This document shows, in pieces, positions 22,214 to 32,743 of a stretch of DNA of 64,000 bases (position 1 is the stretch's first letter; the number at the start of each line of letters is the position of its first letter). The notes below the pieces were generated by a model. The model saw only the letters and a program-made list of their open reading frames with translations, was not told the DNA's origin and did not search any database. This stretch comes from Rhynchopus euleeides (lineage: Eukaryota > Euglenozoa > Diplonemea > Diplonemida > Diplonemidae): positions 868,001-932,000 of the forward strand of contig OY723315.1 in assembly GCA_963210315.1 (NCBI GenBank), in the 5' to 3' direction. Position numbers and translations under genes: made by a program.

Positions 22214-25200
22214 ATTCAGCCCCGCGTACAGACATACCATTTCATCTCTCTCCCTCTCCCTTTGGCCTTCCATCATAGCATAGTATGTTGACTGTGGACT
22301 GTGGACTGTCAAGAAGCCATGAGTTCAGGGGAGTGGCCAGCGGCGTGGATCACATCAAGATCGTGTGATTGGTGTGCCCAACGCTTCGACAGGATTCGCA
22401 GTGTGTGTCGGCGGCTTGAGAGCAAGGGATATTTTGGACCATATTTATTTTCAAAGAAAGAAGGTGTGTTGCGTAGCATAGGTGCATATGTCGGTCTGTG
22501 GTGCAGCCTTGCTCCCGGGTGTGTTCAGCAAGAGAGAGAAGAAAGGAATTCGCCATGTTGTGTGCACAAAATGAAATCACCAAAAAAAAAACACAACACC
22601 CCGTCGGGGCGATGGACGTATAGCGTGCAGCATGGTGTGTGTCCTGGCCAGGCTACGCAGGGTATCAATACCACGGGCGAAAGGCTTCGTCTTCTTTGAA
22701 GTGTGAGAAGTGCAGGCAGCTCGGTGTCTTCAGAGCGAGGTTGCCTGCAAGGCGGCATCGTACTCTGCACAACACCACTTGAGCTGCCCTTGTTGCAACC
22801 CAGCCACATGCAGGAGTCGGCATGCAGTGCCTGATGATGATGTGTGTGTTACAACAGCTGACCCCTACCATGTCACACGCTGTAGAGTTGCCCCGGGAAT
22901 CCTCCTGAGCTGTTGCGGGGAGGCGGCACCAAGAACCTTGCTGCGCCTTTGCTGAATAATCTGGGCGGAATCATACGATATTTCTTTTTCGTTAGTGTGT
23001 GTCACGAACAGCACAGCCTTGCCCCCATCACCCCCCCCTGCCCCGCCCTTCCACGCACACCAAATCTGTTCCAAACGAAGTCAAAACAACCCTGCAAGAC
23101 CCGAAACAAACTAGAATGAGAAACCCATATTCGGATCGTTCAGGCACATCTGTCAGTGCGACTCTCTCCTGTCACCTCCGCCCACCACCATCACCATCGG
23201 TTGAATTCCCCCATGTCAGTTCTATTTCTGCGCGTGACCCAAAGGGCACCGTGCAGTATCTCGATCATCAGTGTGCTGTATCACTATTGGCTTCGCGTGC
23301 ATGCCTGTTTTGTGTTCTATTCGAGCAATGCGTGGTTGTTGATTCAAAAGGCAACAACTGTAGCTCGCCCCGAGAAGCAGCACTCTCAGGTTGCCTGGCA
23401 GGCTACGACACTGCATGCCGACGCAGGTGCTAACATGCCGAATACTGCGCCTTCTCTGGAATCACGGTTGCGCGTCAGGTGCAGGCAACACCTCTGGCGG
23501 TTGCTGCCACACGTGCGTTGCAGATCAGGTTGGAGGGGGTGCGTTTATCACTTCTCATCCCAAACAAACACACTTCCTCCGAATCCGTGTGGGGGGCAAT
23601 CCGGTGCGCTGCCGGTGGTTTTCGATTTCGCTTCGCAGTGAGTTCTGTCCCAAGATTTATAGCGTGAACACTCGCAACCACCACACCCAGCCGGAGGAGC
23701 TTATGGCATTTCCTGCCAAAACAGTGTGCTGCTTTCTCAGACCTGTAATCACAGCCGCCTCTTGTGTGCCGTTGGGCAGGTGGCTTTGTCTTCTTGTGTG
23801 CGTTGCCCCTTAGAGAGGGTGCATACGGTGTCAGGCAGGCATCCCGGAATATTTTTCAGAGATGTGTCTGCCGTATTCCCAAAAGAATGGGCGGTTTTGT
23901 CTGACCGGGCGAACAGAAGTCACCACAGAAGCACCACAGAGCCTGAGGCATTCCCAACAAGAAAATCACCTGCTTGCAGGGGAAGGGGCGTCAATGGGAC
24001 AGATCACGCTTGCTTGTGATTGTTGACAGCAACAAAAACACACACGCTGCCAAGTGTACGAACCGTGTTCGAAATGACCCTCTTCATTCTCCTCCTTCCA
24101 ACCCACCACCCCCCCCTGATATCTCGCTACTTCTTGTGGAACCCTTGTGGTTCAAGCCATCCAAAAAGAAGAACGAAAAATCACCATCTGTGGTTGCACC
24201 CTCCTTCGCCCCCCCCCCCCCCCCCACACACACACACCCCCACCCCCGCTCTTCCTGAGGTGGATATTGGGCGTTCTTCTGCCCCGCTTTTGGTTGGCAC
24301 CAGGGGATCCCATATTTGCCAGTGCTGAAGATGGGCCGTCTCACTCTCTTATGCAACCCCCTCGCCCCTCCCCACTTCCCCAGACATTTTCAGCGTGTCG
24401 GGGTATAACCCTTTTCAGATAGTTTCCTTTAGAGTCGTGTGTGCGTGAATCAATGTTGTTTTTTGCCTGGAGTGTATGTTCGGCAGCCACATGCCGTTGC
24501 AAGCTGAACAGCACAGGCCGAAAGGGACAGCATATGCATGGTTTTGTCCCCCTTCTTATGTTAGCAGGAGAGCTTCTCTTTCACCGACCCTCACGGAAGA
24601 ATCAAGAAAAGTTTCACTCCGATTGGCAGGCGTGCTTTAGTCACCAGAAGTTGGAGCAACGCCACGTTGCTTAGCTAGAGGGCAGGGGAGGGAGCTTGTG
24701 AACGGTTGACGTGTGGTGTGTGTTTCACAAAACTGGTTGTCAAGTGGCACAGTTTGGCTGACACACACAGCGGACACAAAGGGTCCCCGCTGACATGGTT
24801 TGACACACAGAGCGAATGCCCCCTCAGGTGTCTAATTTGGCGTGATTTGTGCCTCCTTTGGGGCGGTCTTGTGGTTTCGGGCGGCAAATTGGCTCCTCTG
24901 CTGCAGTATTTGTTTCTGTCTTTTTCGGTTCGGGCATCGCCCAAACTGGGGGGGGGGGGGCTTTCTGTGGCCTTTGCTGGATCTGTTTGCGGCCCCACGC
25001 TTCACACCCCACTTCAGCAGACTGGGAGTTGGTGCGCAGAACAGAGTGGGTGCGCTCCAACAGATCAGTGTTCTGCAGGTATTGGTTTGTTGCTATGTTT
25101 TGCTGTCACTCCCCGATTCGATGGGGGACACAGATGGTTCGGTTTTTGGGAGGGGAGGGGTTGGGAATATGTGGAGAATGCGGTGCAAATATCTCGCCTG

Positions 25201-25911
25201 GGGGTGGTGCAGTTTCAAGGAAACCTGACACGTCCCCAGGACTCGCCATTTGTGACCCGCATCTGAACCGTGTGGTGTATTAATGTCGTTTCATTCTGGT
25301 GTGGTGTCTTCTTCTCGGTGAGAGAGATTCTGAATTGTGTGTGCCCTCTGTGCCGCGCGATGCGTTGCGTTCCTTTGTGTTATGTTGTCCCGTGATTACC
25401 ATTCGTTTGTGGTGTGGCTGTGCTGCGTGCGCCGGGCTCTGTGCAGAGGCAACTCCCTGTTTCATGCCATGCGATGCGTGTGGTTTCAAAAGTAGGGTCT
25501 GGCATGAATGCAAAGAGCCCTTTGTCCACAAGAGGTGTTCTCTTGTGCCACGCATGGTGCAAAAACAAGTACAAAAAGCAAACTTCAAAGCCAACCAGCG
25601 AAGCCTCATGCGGCAAAATCCAGAAAAATAAGAAAGACAGAACATGCCAGCCTGGGTTTTTCCGCACAGTTCTCCGCGGATTGGATCGCCCAGAATCACC
25701 CATCCAAGACGGCTCTCTTGTTTGTGGCACACTTCTGCTTCACACCATCCATCTCGCACACAGTGTTATGTTTGCCTGGCAGTTGAGTGCAGGGCACACC
25801 GAGGATCCTGCGGCCTCCACACACACCTACCCAGTGAATTGGTTAGTGTGCATTTTCCCCTTCTCCAGAAGGATTGTCTCTTTCAGCACGCACACACCCA
25901 TTCCCATACAG
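22214..25911. other. Intergenic region upstream of KMP-11
   Basis: A 3.7-kb stretch without a supported gene. Many short frames occur on both strands, none with a recognisable domain. C-rich tracts lie at about 24,200-24,260. The last bases (CACACACCCATTCCCATACAG, ending 25,911) form the likely trans-splice acceptor of KMP-11. Undetected small exons cannot be excluded. Confidence 0.35.
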
Positions 25912-25942
25912 GTGGTTCATTCCTTTACATCCACAAGCCAAG

Positions 25943-26221
25943 ATGTGCACGACGTACCAGGAGTTCTCCGACAAGCTGGACCGCCTCGATGCGGAGTTCG
26001 GGAAGAAGATGGAGGAGCAGAACAAGAAGTTCTTCGCTGACAAGCCTGACGAGAGCACGCTGTCGCCCGAGATGAAGGAGCACTACGACAAGTTCGAGAA
26101 GATGATCAAGGAGCACACCGACAAGTTCAACAAGAAGATGCGCGACCACTCGGCACACTTCAAGCAGAAGTTCCAGGAGCTCCTGGAGCAGCAGAAGAAC
26201 GCACAGTTCCCCGGCAAGTAA
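25943..26221 (+). CDS. KMP-11: Kinetoplastid membrane protein-11 (KMP-11)
   Basis: A 92-residue, highly charged, all-helical protein. Length and sequence match KMP-11 throughout: the start with TTYQEF, the block FFADKPDESTLSPEMKEHY (residues 30-48), KFNKKMRDHS and the C-terminal ELLEQQKNAQFPGK. KMP-11 is an abundant membrane- and cytoskeleton-associated protein of kinetoplastids and relatives, linked to the flagellum, basal body and cytokinesis, and a known T-cell antigen in Leishmania. The start at 25943 lies 32 bases after a pyrimidine-rich ATACAG acceptor (25910-25911). An upstream in-frame ATG (25874) would add an unrelated leader and is rejected. In trypanosomatids the gene is usually tandemly repeated; only one copy is visible here. 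It is the strongest clue to the organism. Confidence 0.96.
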   Translation: MCTTYQEFSDKLDRLDAEFGKKMEEQNKKFFADKPDESTLSPEMKEHYDKFEKMIKEHTDKFNKKMRDHSAHFKQKFQELLEQQKNAQFPGK

Positions 26222-26973
26222 GCAACACTCGCCGTGACCGCCACTGGACAAGACGAGACTTCTCTGCATTTGGCTTTGCCCTGACCGGCAGCTGCCGTCG
26301 TTTCCCCTCCGGGTCCCCCATCCTTTTCTGCGTGGTTGGCTTGTCTGACCGACCCCCCCCCCCTCCGTGTGCCCAGTGCACCGCTGCTGTCCAGTAGATA
26401 TCTTGTTGTTGTTCCCCCACCACCCACTCCCTCTGGAATCGGGTGGGAGAAAATTATGGAGGCTGATGTGGCAGCAAACAAGCGAATAATCCCCAGTTCT
26501 TTTCGGGAGGGGTGGGGGTTTGTTGCCACTGTCTATTTCTCCACCCCCTCCACCCACTCCCCCCCCCCCCCTCCCCCTATTTCTACCTGCCGCCGCGTGT
26601 GCAGAGAGGCGTGGAAAAGCTAAGCAGTAGAGCTTGAGCTATTGGCAGTACGACAATGTAACCTGCATGGGATCACCGCCTCCCGACCCACCCCCCTACC
26701 CCCTCCTCCCCCAGTTTACCTTGCGCAGGAAGTTGCAGCGGAGAGGGAGGCAGAACACCCTCATCCAGCCAACCACCTTCGGCAGGGTTTTTACCTTGGG
26801 TCGTTATTGTGTCCTTTTGTTTTACACCGCCACCTCCACCACCCCACAACAGGCACACACCCCAGGGCAGGGCGTGCCCCTCTCTTCTTCTTTGGAGCCC
26901 TCTCCCACAGCTCTGCCTTCCTGCTCTGAGGCAGGGGTGAGGGCAGAGTGATATCGTCTGGAGGGCGAGACAG
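26222..26973. other. Intergenic region between KMP-11 and the CWF19-like gene
   Basis: Non-coding, with C-runs at about 26,345-26,365 and 26,550-26,577. Acceptor-like AGs follow pyrimidine tracts at 26,909-26,910 and 26,933-26,934, upstream of the next gene. Confidence 0.4.
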
Positions 26974-28500
26974 GTGGTGTTTGCCTGCAAGATGTTCGGG
27001 AGCCTCCGTGTCGTGAAGCAGGAGGAGGGCAGGAAGGGCAAGAAGGACAAGAAAGACAAGAAGGACAAGAAGAAGAAGAAGAAGTCCTCCAAGAAGGACA
27101 AGAAGAAGCGCTCGGGGAAGAAGCGCTCCAGATCCCACTCCTCGTCCTCCTCCTCCTCCTCCGCATCCTCTACGCGGCGCGTCTCCGACACAGTCCGGCA
27201 GAAGGAGGATGCAGAGCTGATGGACATTCTCCTCGGGGGCAGCACGCCCCCACCTGCTTCTGAGGAAGGCCCGCGGTATAAAGACTGGTTTGCCGACAGA
27301 CACGACCCAGCCAAACGCCGCCGCCCACTCGACGAGCAGGAGATGTTCGCTGCAGGCCTGCAGGGGCGATTCGCAGCCTCTACGCTGGAGCCGCAGGGCG
27401 CAGCAGCACAGGGGGCGACACGCGCTGTGCCTTCCCGAGAGAGGCCACCGCCTGATGCGCTGCTGGAGGATGTTGTGGATGCCTCAGGGAAGTTTAACGG
27501 CGTGTTTGTCCCGGTGCATATGAGGAAGGAGCGCACCGTCAAAGATTGGGAGGGGCTGATGCAGCAGATGCATTCGCAGCACGACAAGAGGCAGGCCCGC
27601 GGCGCCAAGGGGGCTCCGAAGCAGGAGGAGACGGGTGACTCCTACTCTGGGATCTCCACTCTGCTGGAGGAGAGCCGGAGGGAGCGGTTCGGCGACAGCT
27701 CTGCTCTGAAATCCGCCGATGTGCGCGCAGCCATGGGGACGGGGTGTATGATATCCTACGGGACGGATAAGTATTCCAAGGAGAATGTGATCGCTCTGGG
27801 GGATCACACGCTGCTGACGCTGCCCGTCTACTCCGCCCTGACGGAGGGGCAGTGTTACATCACGTCCATCGAGAAGCGGCACAGCGAGCTGGAGATGGAG
27901 GCGGATGAGCTGACGGAGGTGCGCAATTTCAAGAAGTGCCTCATGCAGATGGCTGCTGCAGATGGGTGCCAGATGGTGTTCGCGGAGGTGAGCATCCCTG
28001 CATACAGGCGGCAGGTGTTTATCGACTGCATCCCGGTCCCCGATGAGCTGTTCAACGACATCGAGCTGTACTTCTACAAGGCTCTGGATGAGAGCGAGAA
28101 TGAGTTCATCCAAACCCACAAGCGGGTGATCGACACGAGGGGGAAGCCTCTGAAGCAGTGCCTCGTCGCGGGGATCCCCTATATCCACGTCAGCTTCAAC
28201 CTGGATGGCGGCTACGCCCATGTGATTGCAGAGCCGAAGTCGTTCCCGAGGTACCTCGCAAATGACGTGTGCGGCCCACTCCTCGGTGTGGGTCTGAGCG
28301 GGCGAGTCAGTGCGGCACAGCGTGCACGCCTCATCGGTGCCGAGGCTCGCAAGCGCTTCCGTGCCAAGTGGGACCCCTTCGACTGGACAAAGATGCTCGA
28401 CCAGGAGGAAGGTGCCGAGTCTGAAGACGGGGGTGGCGGCACTGCGGCAGATGCAGTCCCCACAGTGGCACAGGGGCCGGAGGGGCCGCCTGGTGCATAG
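26974..28500 (+). CDS. CWF19-like (CWF19L2/Drn1-type) spliceosome-associated protein
   Basis: A 508-residue protein. Residues 17-56 are a Lys/Arg-rich basic stretch, then a Ser run (55-66), typical of nuclear splicing proteins. The C-terminal half carries the two CwfJ domains. The first, about 255-355, includes VIALGDHTLLTLPVY, CYITSIEKRHSE and the IDCIPVP end; the second, about 365-470, includes IPYIHVSFNLDGGYAHVI and FPRYLANDVCGPLLG. Family members act with the post-splicing complex and the lariat-debranching enzyme during intron turnover, which fits a genome with introns. The ATG at 26974 is the first in frame; Met7 (26992) is an equally possible start. Uninterrupted, with the KMP-11 gene 752 bases before and the SRR1-domain gene 442 bases after. 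Family call firm, role by homology. Confidence 0.88.
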   Translation: MVFACKMFGSLRVVKQEEGRKGKKDKKDKKDKKKKKKSSKKDKKKRSGKKRSRSHSSSSSSSSASSTRRVSDTVRQKEDAELMDILLGGSTPPPASEEGPRYKDWFADRHDPAKRRRPLDEQEMFAAGLQGRFAASTLEPQGAAAQGATRAVPSRERPPPDALLEDVVDASGKFNGVFVPVHMRKERTVKDWEGLMQQMHSQHDKRQARGAKGAPKQEETGDSYSGISTLLEESRRERFGDSSALKSADVRAAMGTGCMISYGTDKYSKENVIALGDHTLLTLPVYSALTEGQCYITSIEKRHSELEMEADELTEVRNFKKCLMQMAAADGCQMVFAEVSIPAYRRQVFIDCIPVPDELFNDIELYFYKALDESENEFIQTHKRVIDTRGKPLKQCLVAGIPYIHVSFNLDGGYAHVIAEPKSFPRYLANDVCGPLLGVGLSGRVSAAQRARLIGAEARKRFRAKWDPFDWTKMLDQEEGAESEDGGGGTAADAVPTVAQGPEGPPGA

Positions 28501-28942
28501 CATTAGGGGTTTTTGCAGGGAGAGTGGTGTTGGTGTTGTTCCTAGTTATTCCCTAGCCTAGTGCCCAAACAGCAGTAAACTGTGGGGGCGTGTGAGGCGT
28601 GAGGTGTCCGCCCCACCAGCATATCTACCGCGGTGCCAACACAGCGCCTTTCTGGCAAAACACTGCGTGCGCCACGGCCAGCAGATATTGCATGTGTCCC
28701 CCCCACCAATGTTACGTTCTACGGCAGCGTTCCGCAGGCGCGTGGTGTTGACCATTCTGCGCTCCAAAAACCGCTACAAAAGACTGCCCCACCCACCCAT
28801 CCTCTCCCTCCCCCCTCCACCACCCCCTTGTTTCCCTTCTTCCTCTCCCACTCTGGAACGCGGCGCTTGCACAGGCCTGCAGGACACCCAAGGCCAACAC
28901 CCCACCAGACCCCGACCTCCACCACTGCAGGGAGGGGGCACC
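28501..28942. other. Intergenic region before the SRR1-domain gene
   Basis: Non-coding; the open frame upstream of 28,943 continues to 28,592 but is low-complexity. A C/T-rich tract (28,790-28,860) and CCACCACTGCAG ending at 28,930 form a likely acceptor 12 bases before the next start. Confidence 0.4.
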
Positions 28943-29842
28943 ATGAGCGATGATGAGGGCGAGTTCATGCTTGTCGTCGGACACGGCAGCGGGGGGCGTG
29001 CCAAGGTGAAGCGGACGGGGGTGACGACGGCGGAGGGGATGTACGACAAGAGGCGGGAGGACGTGCACGCCTTTGCGGTGCCTGCACCCCGCAAGGAGCG
29101 CATGGCGGTTGCGGAAGCGGCTGCCCATGTCAGGAGGCTGAAGGCTGAGCTGCGCAGCCACGGCGTCGGGCAGGCTGCCCTGCAAGGCCTCCGCAGGGCA
29201 GTCGCAGATCTACCACGCGAAGCCGACGCACGCCCCGAGCTGCGTGTGGCCTGCCTGGGCCTGGGCACGCTGGTCGCATCGTCTGCATCACGCTATCAGG
29301 CTGCGATGCTGCTGCTTGCTGTGGACGACCTGAAGGAGAAGCGGTGCAAGGCTTCGGTGTGCGGCACCCCCACCGTATACGACCCGATCTTCACCGACGA
29401 GGATAAGGAGGTGTGCAGCAGGCTCGGGCTTGATGCGATCAGCGACAACACGGAGGGTAAGGATGCCATCGCCTCGCCCACCCTCATGTTCATGCCGCAC
29501 TGCAGCCGCAGCCTCTACGCAAACCTGCTGCGGGAGAACTGGTCTCCAGATGCTCTGTCACAGCTTGTCGTGTTTGGCAACACGTTTGCCGACTACACCC
29601 TGCGTGCGGTGTCGAAGGCGGACAAGCAGAGCGTGGATGCCATGCAGCGCCTCGAGCCTGCGACGCAGTCCCTCGCGCTTCCCCGGTTCAAGCCGTGTGG
29701 CACCGCCTTCTCTGATACGTCTGTCATGTGGTTTCCCAAGGGCGGCCTCGCCACCCTCGGCCCTGATGTGTGGGGAAAGCGGCCCCCGGAGCCTTCAAAA
29801 GACCATGACCTCGCAACACGGGACGCCACACAGTCGAGTTGA
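28943..29842 (+). CDS. SRR1-domain protein
   Basis: A 299-residue protein with an SRR1-like domain at about residues 100-220. Visible family signatures: VYDPIFTDEDKEVCSRLGLD (145-164), a conserved Gly at 172, PTLMFMPHCSRSLYANLL (179-196), ENW (198-200) and FGNTFADY (211-218). SRR1 of plants affects circadian timing and phytochrome responses, and the animal relative (SRRD) has been tied to haem and clock regulation; the biochemical activity is not settled. The ATG at 28943 lies 12 bases after a CTGCAG acceptor, and the 117 codons upstream in the same frame are Pro-rich and unlike coding sequence, so the shorter form is chosen. No introns. Confidence 0.86.
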   Translation: MSDDEGEFMLVVGHGSGGRAKVKRTGVTTAEGMYDKRREDVHAFAVPAPRKERMAVAEAAAHVRRLKAELRSHGVGQAALQGLRRAVADLPREADARPELRVACLGLGTLVASSASRYQAAMLLLAVDDLKEKRCKASVCGTPTVYDPIFTDEDKEVCSRLGLDAISDNTEGKDAIASPTLMFMPHCSRSLYANLLRENWSPDALSQLVVFGNTFADYTLRAVSKADKQSVDAMQRLEPATQSLALPRFKPCGTAFSDTSVMWFPKGGLATLGPDVWGKRPPEPSKDHDLATRDATQSS

Positions 29843-30535
29843 GAGTGTCGGTGATGGTGCTGCAAAAAAATACTGAGGGGGTCAGGGGGATCCGGGTGGT
29901 GAGGAAAGTCGCGTGTGTATTGAGCTTGCGCAAAGTTTTCCCCCCGAGTCTCAGAAGTGTTGCCCCTCGCCTAGCCTCGTTTGGATGCCTCCTCCGGTTG
30001 TGCCTAGCCCCTAGCGCCGGGTGTCTGTGTGTGTGTTGACCACTTTTAAGGTGGGCATATACTCTGCACGGATCCTGGCCCCACCACCCGAGCTTACTGT
30101 GTGTGTCGTGGTGGTGGTTCCGTGGTTCCCACATGCGTGACCCCTATTCACACCCCCCCCTCCCCCCAGCACCGCGCTCCACATCACTGCTGACCGCCAT
30201 CATTGGATTTTTGCTGTTGCTGTCGCGATCAGGAAATATCAGCGGCATGTCGCAGGGGACGGGCAGAACAGGCGGCGGAAGAACTCCCCTCCGCACACAC
30301 ACACCCCACCCCACCCCACCCCACACCACCCATGCATGCGCTGTGCCCCCGCCTCTCTGCCTTTCTCGCCAAAACACACCCAAGCTCACGGCACGCCTTT
30401 ACACCACCTGACTGCAGAAGGGGTTGACGCTTACACCCTCCCCCTTCCCTCTTGTCGAGCCTACACTGAGCTGCACACAGCGGAGCCAGACGAGAGGTTT
30501 GCCTCACGGCGGACGCGCTTGGCGAGGCGCCCGCC
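29843..30535. other. Intergenic region
   Basis: No gene recognised. C- and CA-rich tracts (30,145-30,170 and 30,285-30,330) and a CTGCAG at 30,412-30,417 could serve as an acceptor for the small frame that follows. Confidence 0.35.
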
Positions 30536-30763
30536 ATGCCTGATGTGAAGGTCACAGATGAGGCGTCTTCAGGCGCTCCGGGGAGCGCCGGTTTCGGTAT
30601 TGCGACCCCGCCTGACGCGCCTATCTCTCCTGTTGCTGACAGCGCAAGCGTATGGACATGCATTGTCATTGTTGTTCTGTTGGCTGTGTGTTGTTACCCC
30701 CCCTTGCAACCAAGTGTGGGGGGGGTGAGGGGGGGTGAGGGGCGTTGCTTATCTTGCCCATAG
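30536..30763 (+). CDS. Possible small single-pass membrane protein
   Basis: A 75-codon frame: an acidic/Pro-rich N-terminus (MPDVKVTDEASSGAPGSAG), then one hydrophobic helix at about residues 39-54 (VWTCIVIVVLLAVCCY). Beyond that the sequence is G-rich, and the frame ends at the palindrome beginning at 30,760, which may have truncated it. It lies on the coding strand between two real genes but has no recognisable relative. It could equally be chance. Confidence 0.25.
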   Translation: MPDVKVTDEASSGAPGSAGFGIATPPDAPISPVADSASVWTCIVIVVLLAVCCYPPLQPSVGGVRGGEGRCLSCP

Positions 30764-30806
30764 CTCTCAGTGACTCGGTCAATTTGACCGAGTCACTGAG
30801 AGCTAT
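30760..30806. repeat. Perfect 47-bp palindrome, likely minimal MITE
   Basis: Two 23-base arms (30760-30782 and 30784-30806) are exact reverse complements around one central T. The outer 12 bases, ATAGCTCTCAGT, are the same as the terminal inverted repeat of the MITE at 33,889-34,117, so this is probably a reduced relative of that element. It would extrude as a strong hairpin in DNA or RNA. Confidence 0.85.
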
Positions 30807-30977
30807 CTTGACTGTGCTAAACCTGCTCCCTGATACAGCAAGGTTGTTTTTGTCTTGAGCTTGTCGAGCAGTCGCTCCTCTGCCCCCCACCACACACCTC
30901 TTGCCCCATGCCGCTTTTCTCCGCAGGCTCGCCAGGTGAGAGCGCGGACATACACAACACTTACAACCCCGCCGGAC

Positions 30978-32743
30978 ATGGCGATACAAAAGCTGCACGC
31001 CACCACCTCGGACTACAACGCGAGTGAAGGAGATGGGTACCCCATCGGACCTGTGGAGGTATGTGCATGGCCTGCAGTGGCAGCTGCTCCGTGTTGGGTT
31101 TTCTTTTTTTTTGAGAGAGGGGGGTGGGGGCTGTGGCGCCTTGCGGCACTTCTGACTTGTTTGGGCAGGTTTCTCTTTGGCAGCATGCGTGGTCCGAATA
31201 ACTTGCAGGAGGGGGTCTGGGCAATGCATGATCTGGTTTTGAATTGTGACCCTCCGGGCCTGCGCCATGTATACCCCATCACCGTCCCTGCAGGGTGGCC
31301 TTCAGGCGCTTGAGTTTAACAAAATCTTCCACCGCTGTGCGTCGAGCGGGCGGCGCCCCGCGGATCGTGTCTTTCTGAAGAGTTGGAAAAGCTTCGGCCT
31401 TGCCGAGGCAGAAGCTCACTACCAAAGCAACCCCGACGACTACATCGCAGTATGGCCTCATGTGAAAGCACTCTTTTTCGCGCACTAAAAAGACTCGTGG
31501 CAGCGTTCGGTATCCTGCGCACTCGCAGGCACCGTTCGTACAGACCAACACAATTCGCACAACCCACTCGCCCCGTCTGTTTCTGGATTCGTTTGGGCCA
31601 CTGGCGATCATGAGGCAATTAGGGCCATGGGCTTTCCCACCCAACCCCCTCATCTCTTTTTTTGTGCCCCGCCACGACGTTGCTCCGCCATCACCCAACA
31701 ATAAAATCCCACACACACAGCTGTGCTACGACATCAGCGATTACGAGGAGTGCTTCTGGAACTACCGCACCGGCAGCTTCTGCTCTGCAGACGAGGCGGA
31801 GCAGTTCGACGAGGTGCTGGAGGTTGTGTTCCAGACGAAGGGTAGCTTCCTTGATGACCCTGTCAGCGATAAGCACTCATTCTCTTGCAGTGCGTTTGAC
31901 GGGAGTGTCATTGGGAGCACCAGCATGCAGGGCTGGCGCAGTGGGAACGAAGACGCCCACATGGTCCTCCCAGAGATCCCGGGCCACACGGGCATCGCCG
32001 CCACCGCCATCCTCGATGGACACGGCGGTGCGCGCGTCGCGCAGTACTGCTCGAAACAGCTCAGCGGCCACCTTTCCCGCCTTCTCCCTGGCACCGACTA
32101 CACTGCGGAAACCCTCCCTCAGTGGGACGCAGTCCACCGCAGCTTAGGCGACACCTTCCTCGCTGCGGATGACGACGTGGAGACAAATATGAACGCCGAC
32201 CACTACGGCGCAGCCGGGACAACGCTCAACCTGCTGCTCCTCACACGCCACCACTACATCACCGCGAATGCGGGCGACTCTCGCCTCATTGTTGTCAGGG
32301 AGGGTGGTGGCTTTCAGCGCTTGACGCATGACCACAAGCCGGACAGCCCGAGGGAGAAGGCACGGATAGAGGAGGCGGGAGGGCGGGTGGCTGACGGGCG
32401 TGTCGAAGGGCTGCTTGCGGTGTCGCGTGCCTTGGGTGACTTCGACTTTAAGCAGGCGGGTGGGCTGGAGCCGCAGCAGCAGGAGGTGACTCCGTTTCCC
32501 GATGTGGAGAAGTATGCGCGTGGGCCTCAGGATGTTGCGATTCTCCAGGCGTGCGACGGGATCTGGGACTCGATGTCTGAGGATGACCTTGCCCGGATTG
32601 TCGCGGAAGAGATTAAACAGGGGACCCACCCCACGCAGATCGCAGAGAAGCTCTGCGACAAGTGCCTCGCGCCGGAGATCTGCGAGTCAGGCATCGGAAC
32701 CGACAACATGTCACTCAACATCCTCGTCCTCTCTAAACAGTGA
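30978..32743 (+). CDS. PP2C-family protein phosphatase (three exons)
   Basis: Exons 30978-31058, 31294-31449 and 31721-32743; both introns are phase 0 with GTATG donors and (T/C)GCAG or CACAG acceptors. The spliced product is 419 residues. Residues 1-130 are a novel N-terminal part with aromatic and acidic segments (SDYEECFWNYRTG). The PP2C core follows: MQGWRSGNEDAHMV (148-161), ILDGHGGARVAQYC (176-189), ITANAGDSRLIVV, LTHDHKPDSPREKARIEEAGG, LLAVSRALGDFDFK, LQACDGIWDSMS and GTDNMSLNILVL. The metal-binding acidic residues (ED, DG, D in CDGIWD, D of DNMS) are all present, so it should be an active Mg/Mn-dependent Ser/Thr phosphatase. The first exon starts about 50 bases after TCTCCGCAG (30926). 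The exon joins were chosen by frame and splice signals, not transcript data. Confidence 0.85.

Noticed and set aside
27484-28503. A 339-codon minus-strand frame opposite the CWF19-like gene
   Set aside because: The + strand has both CwfJ domains; the opposite frame is a shadow.
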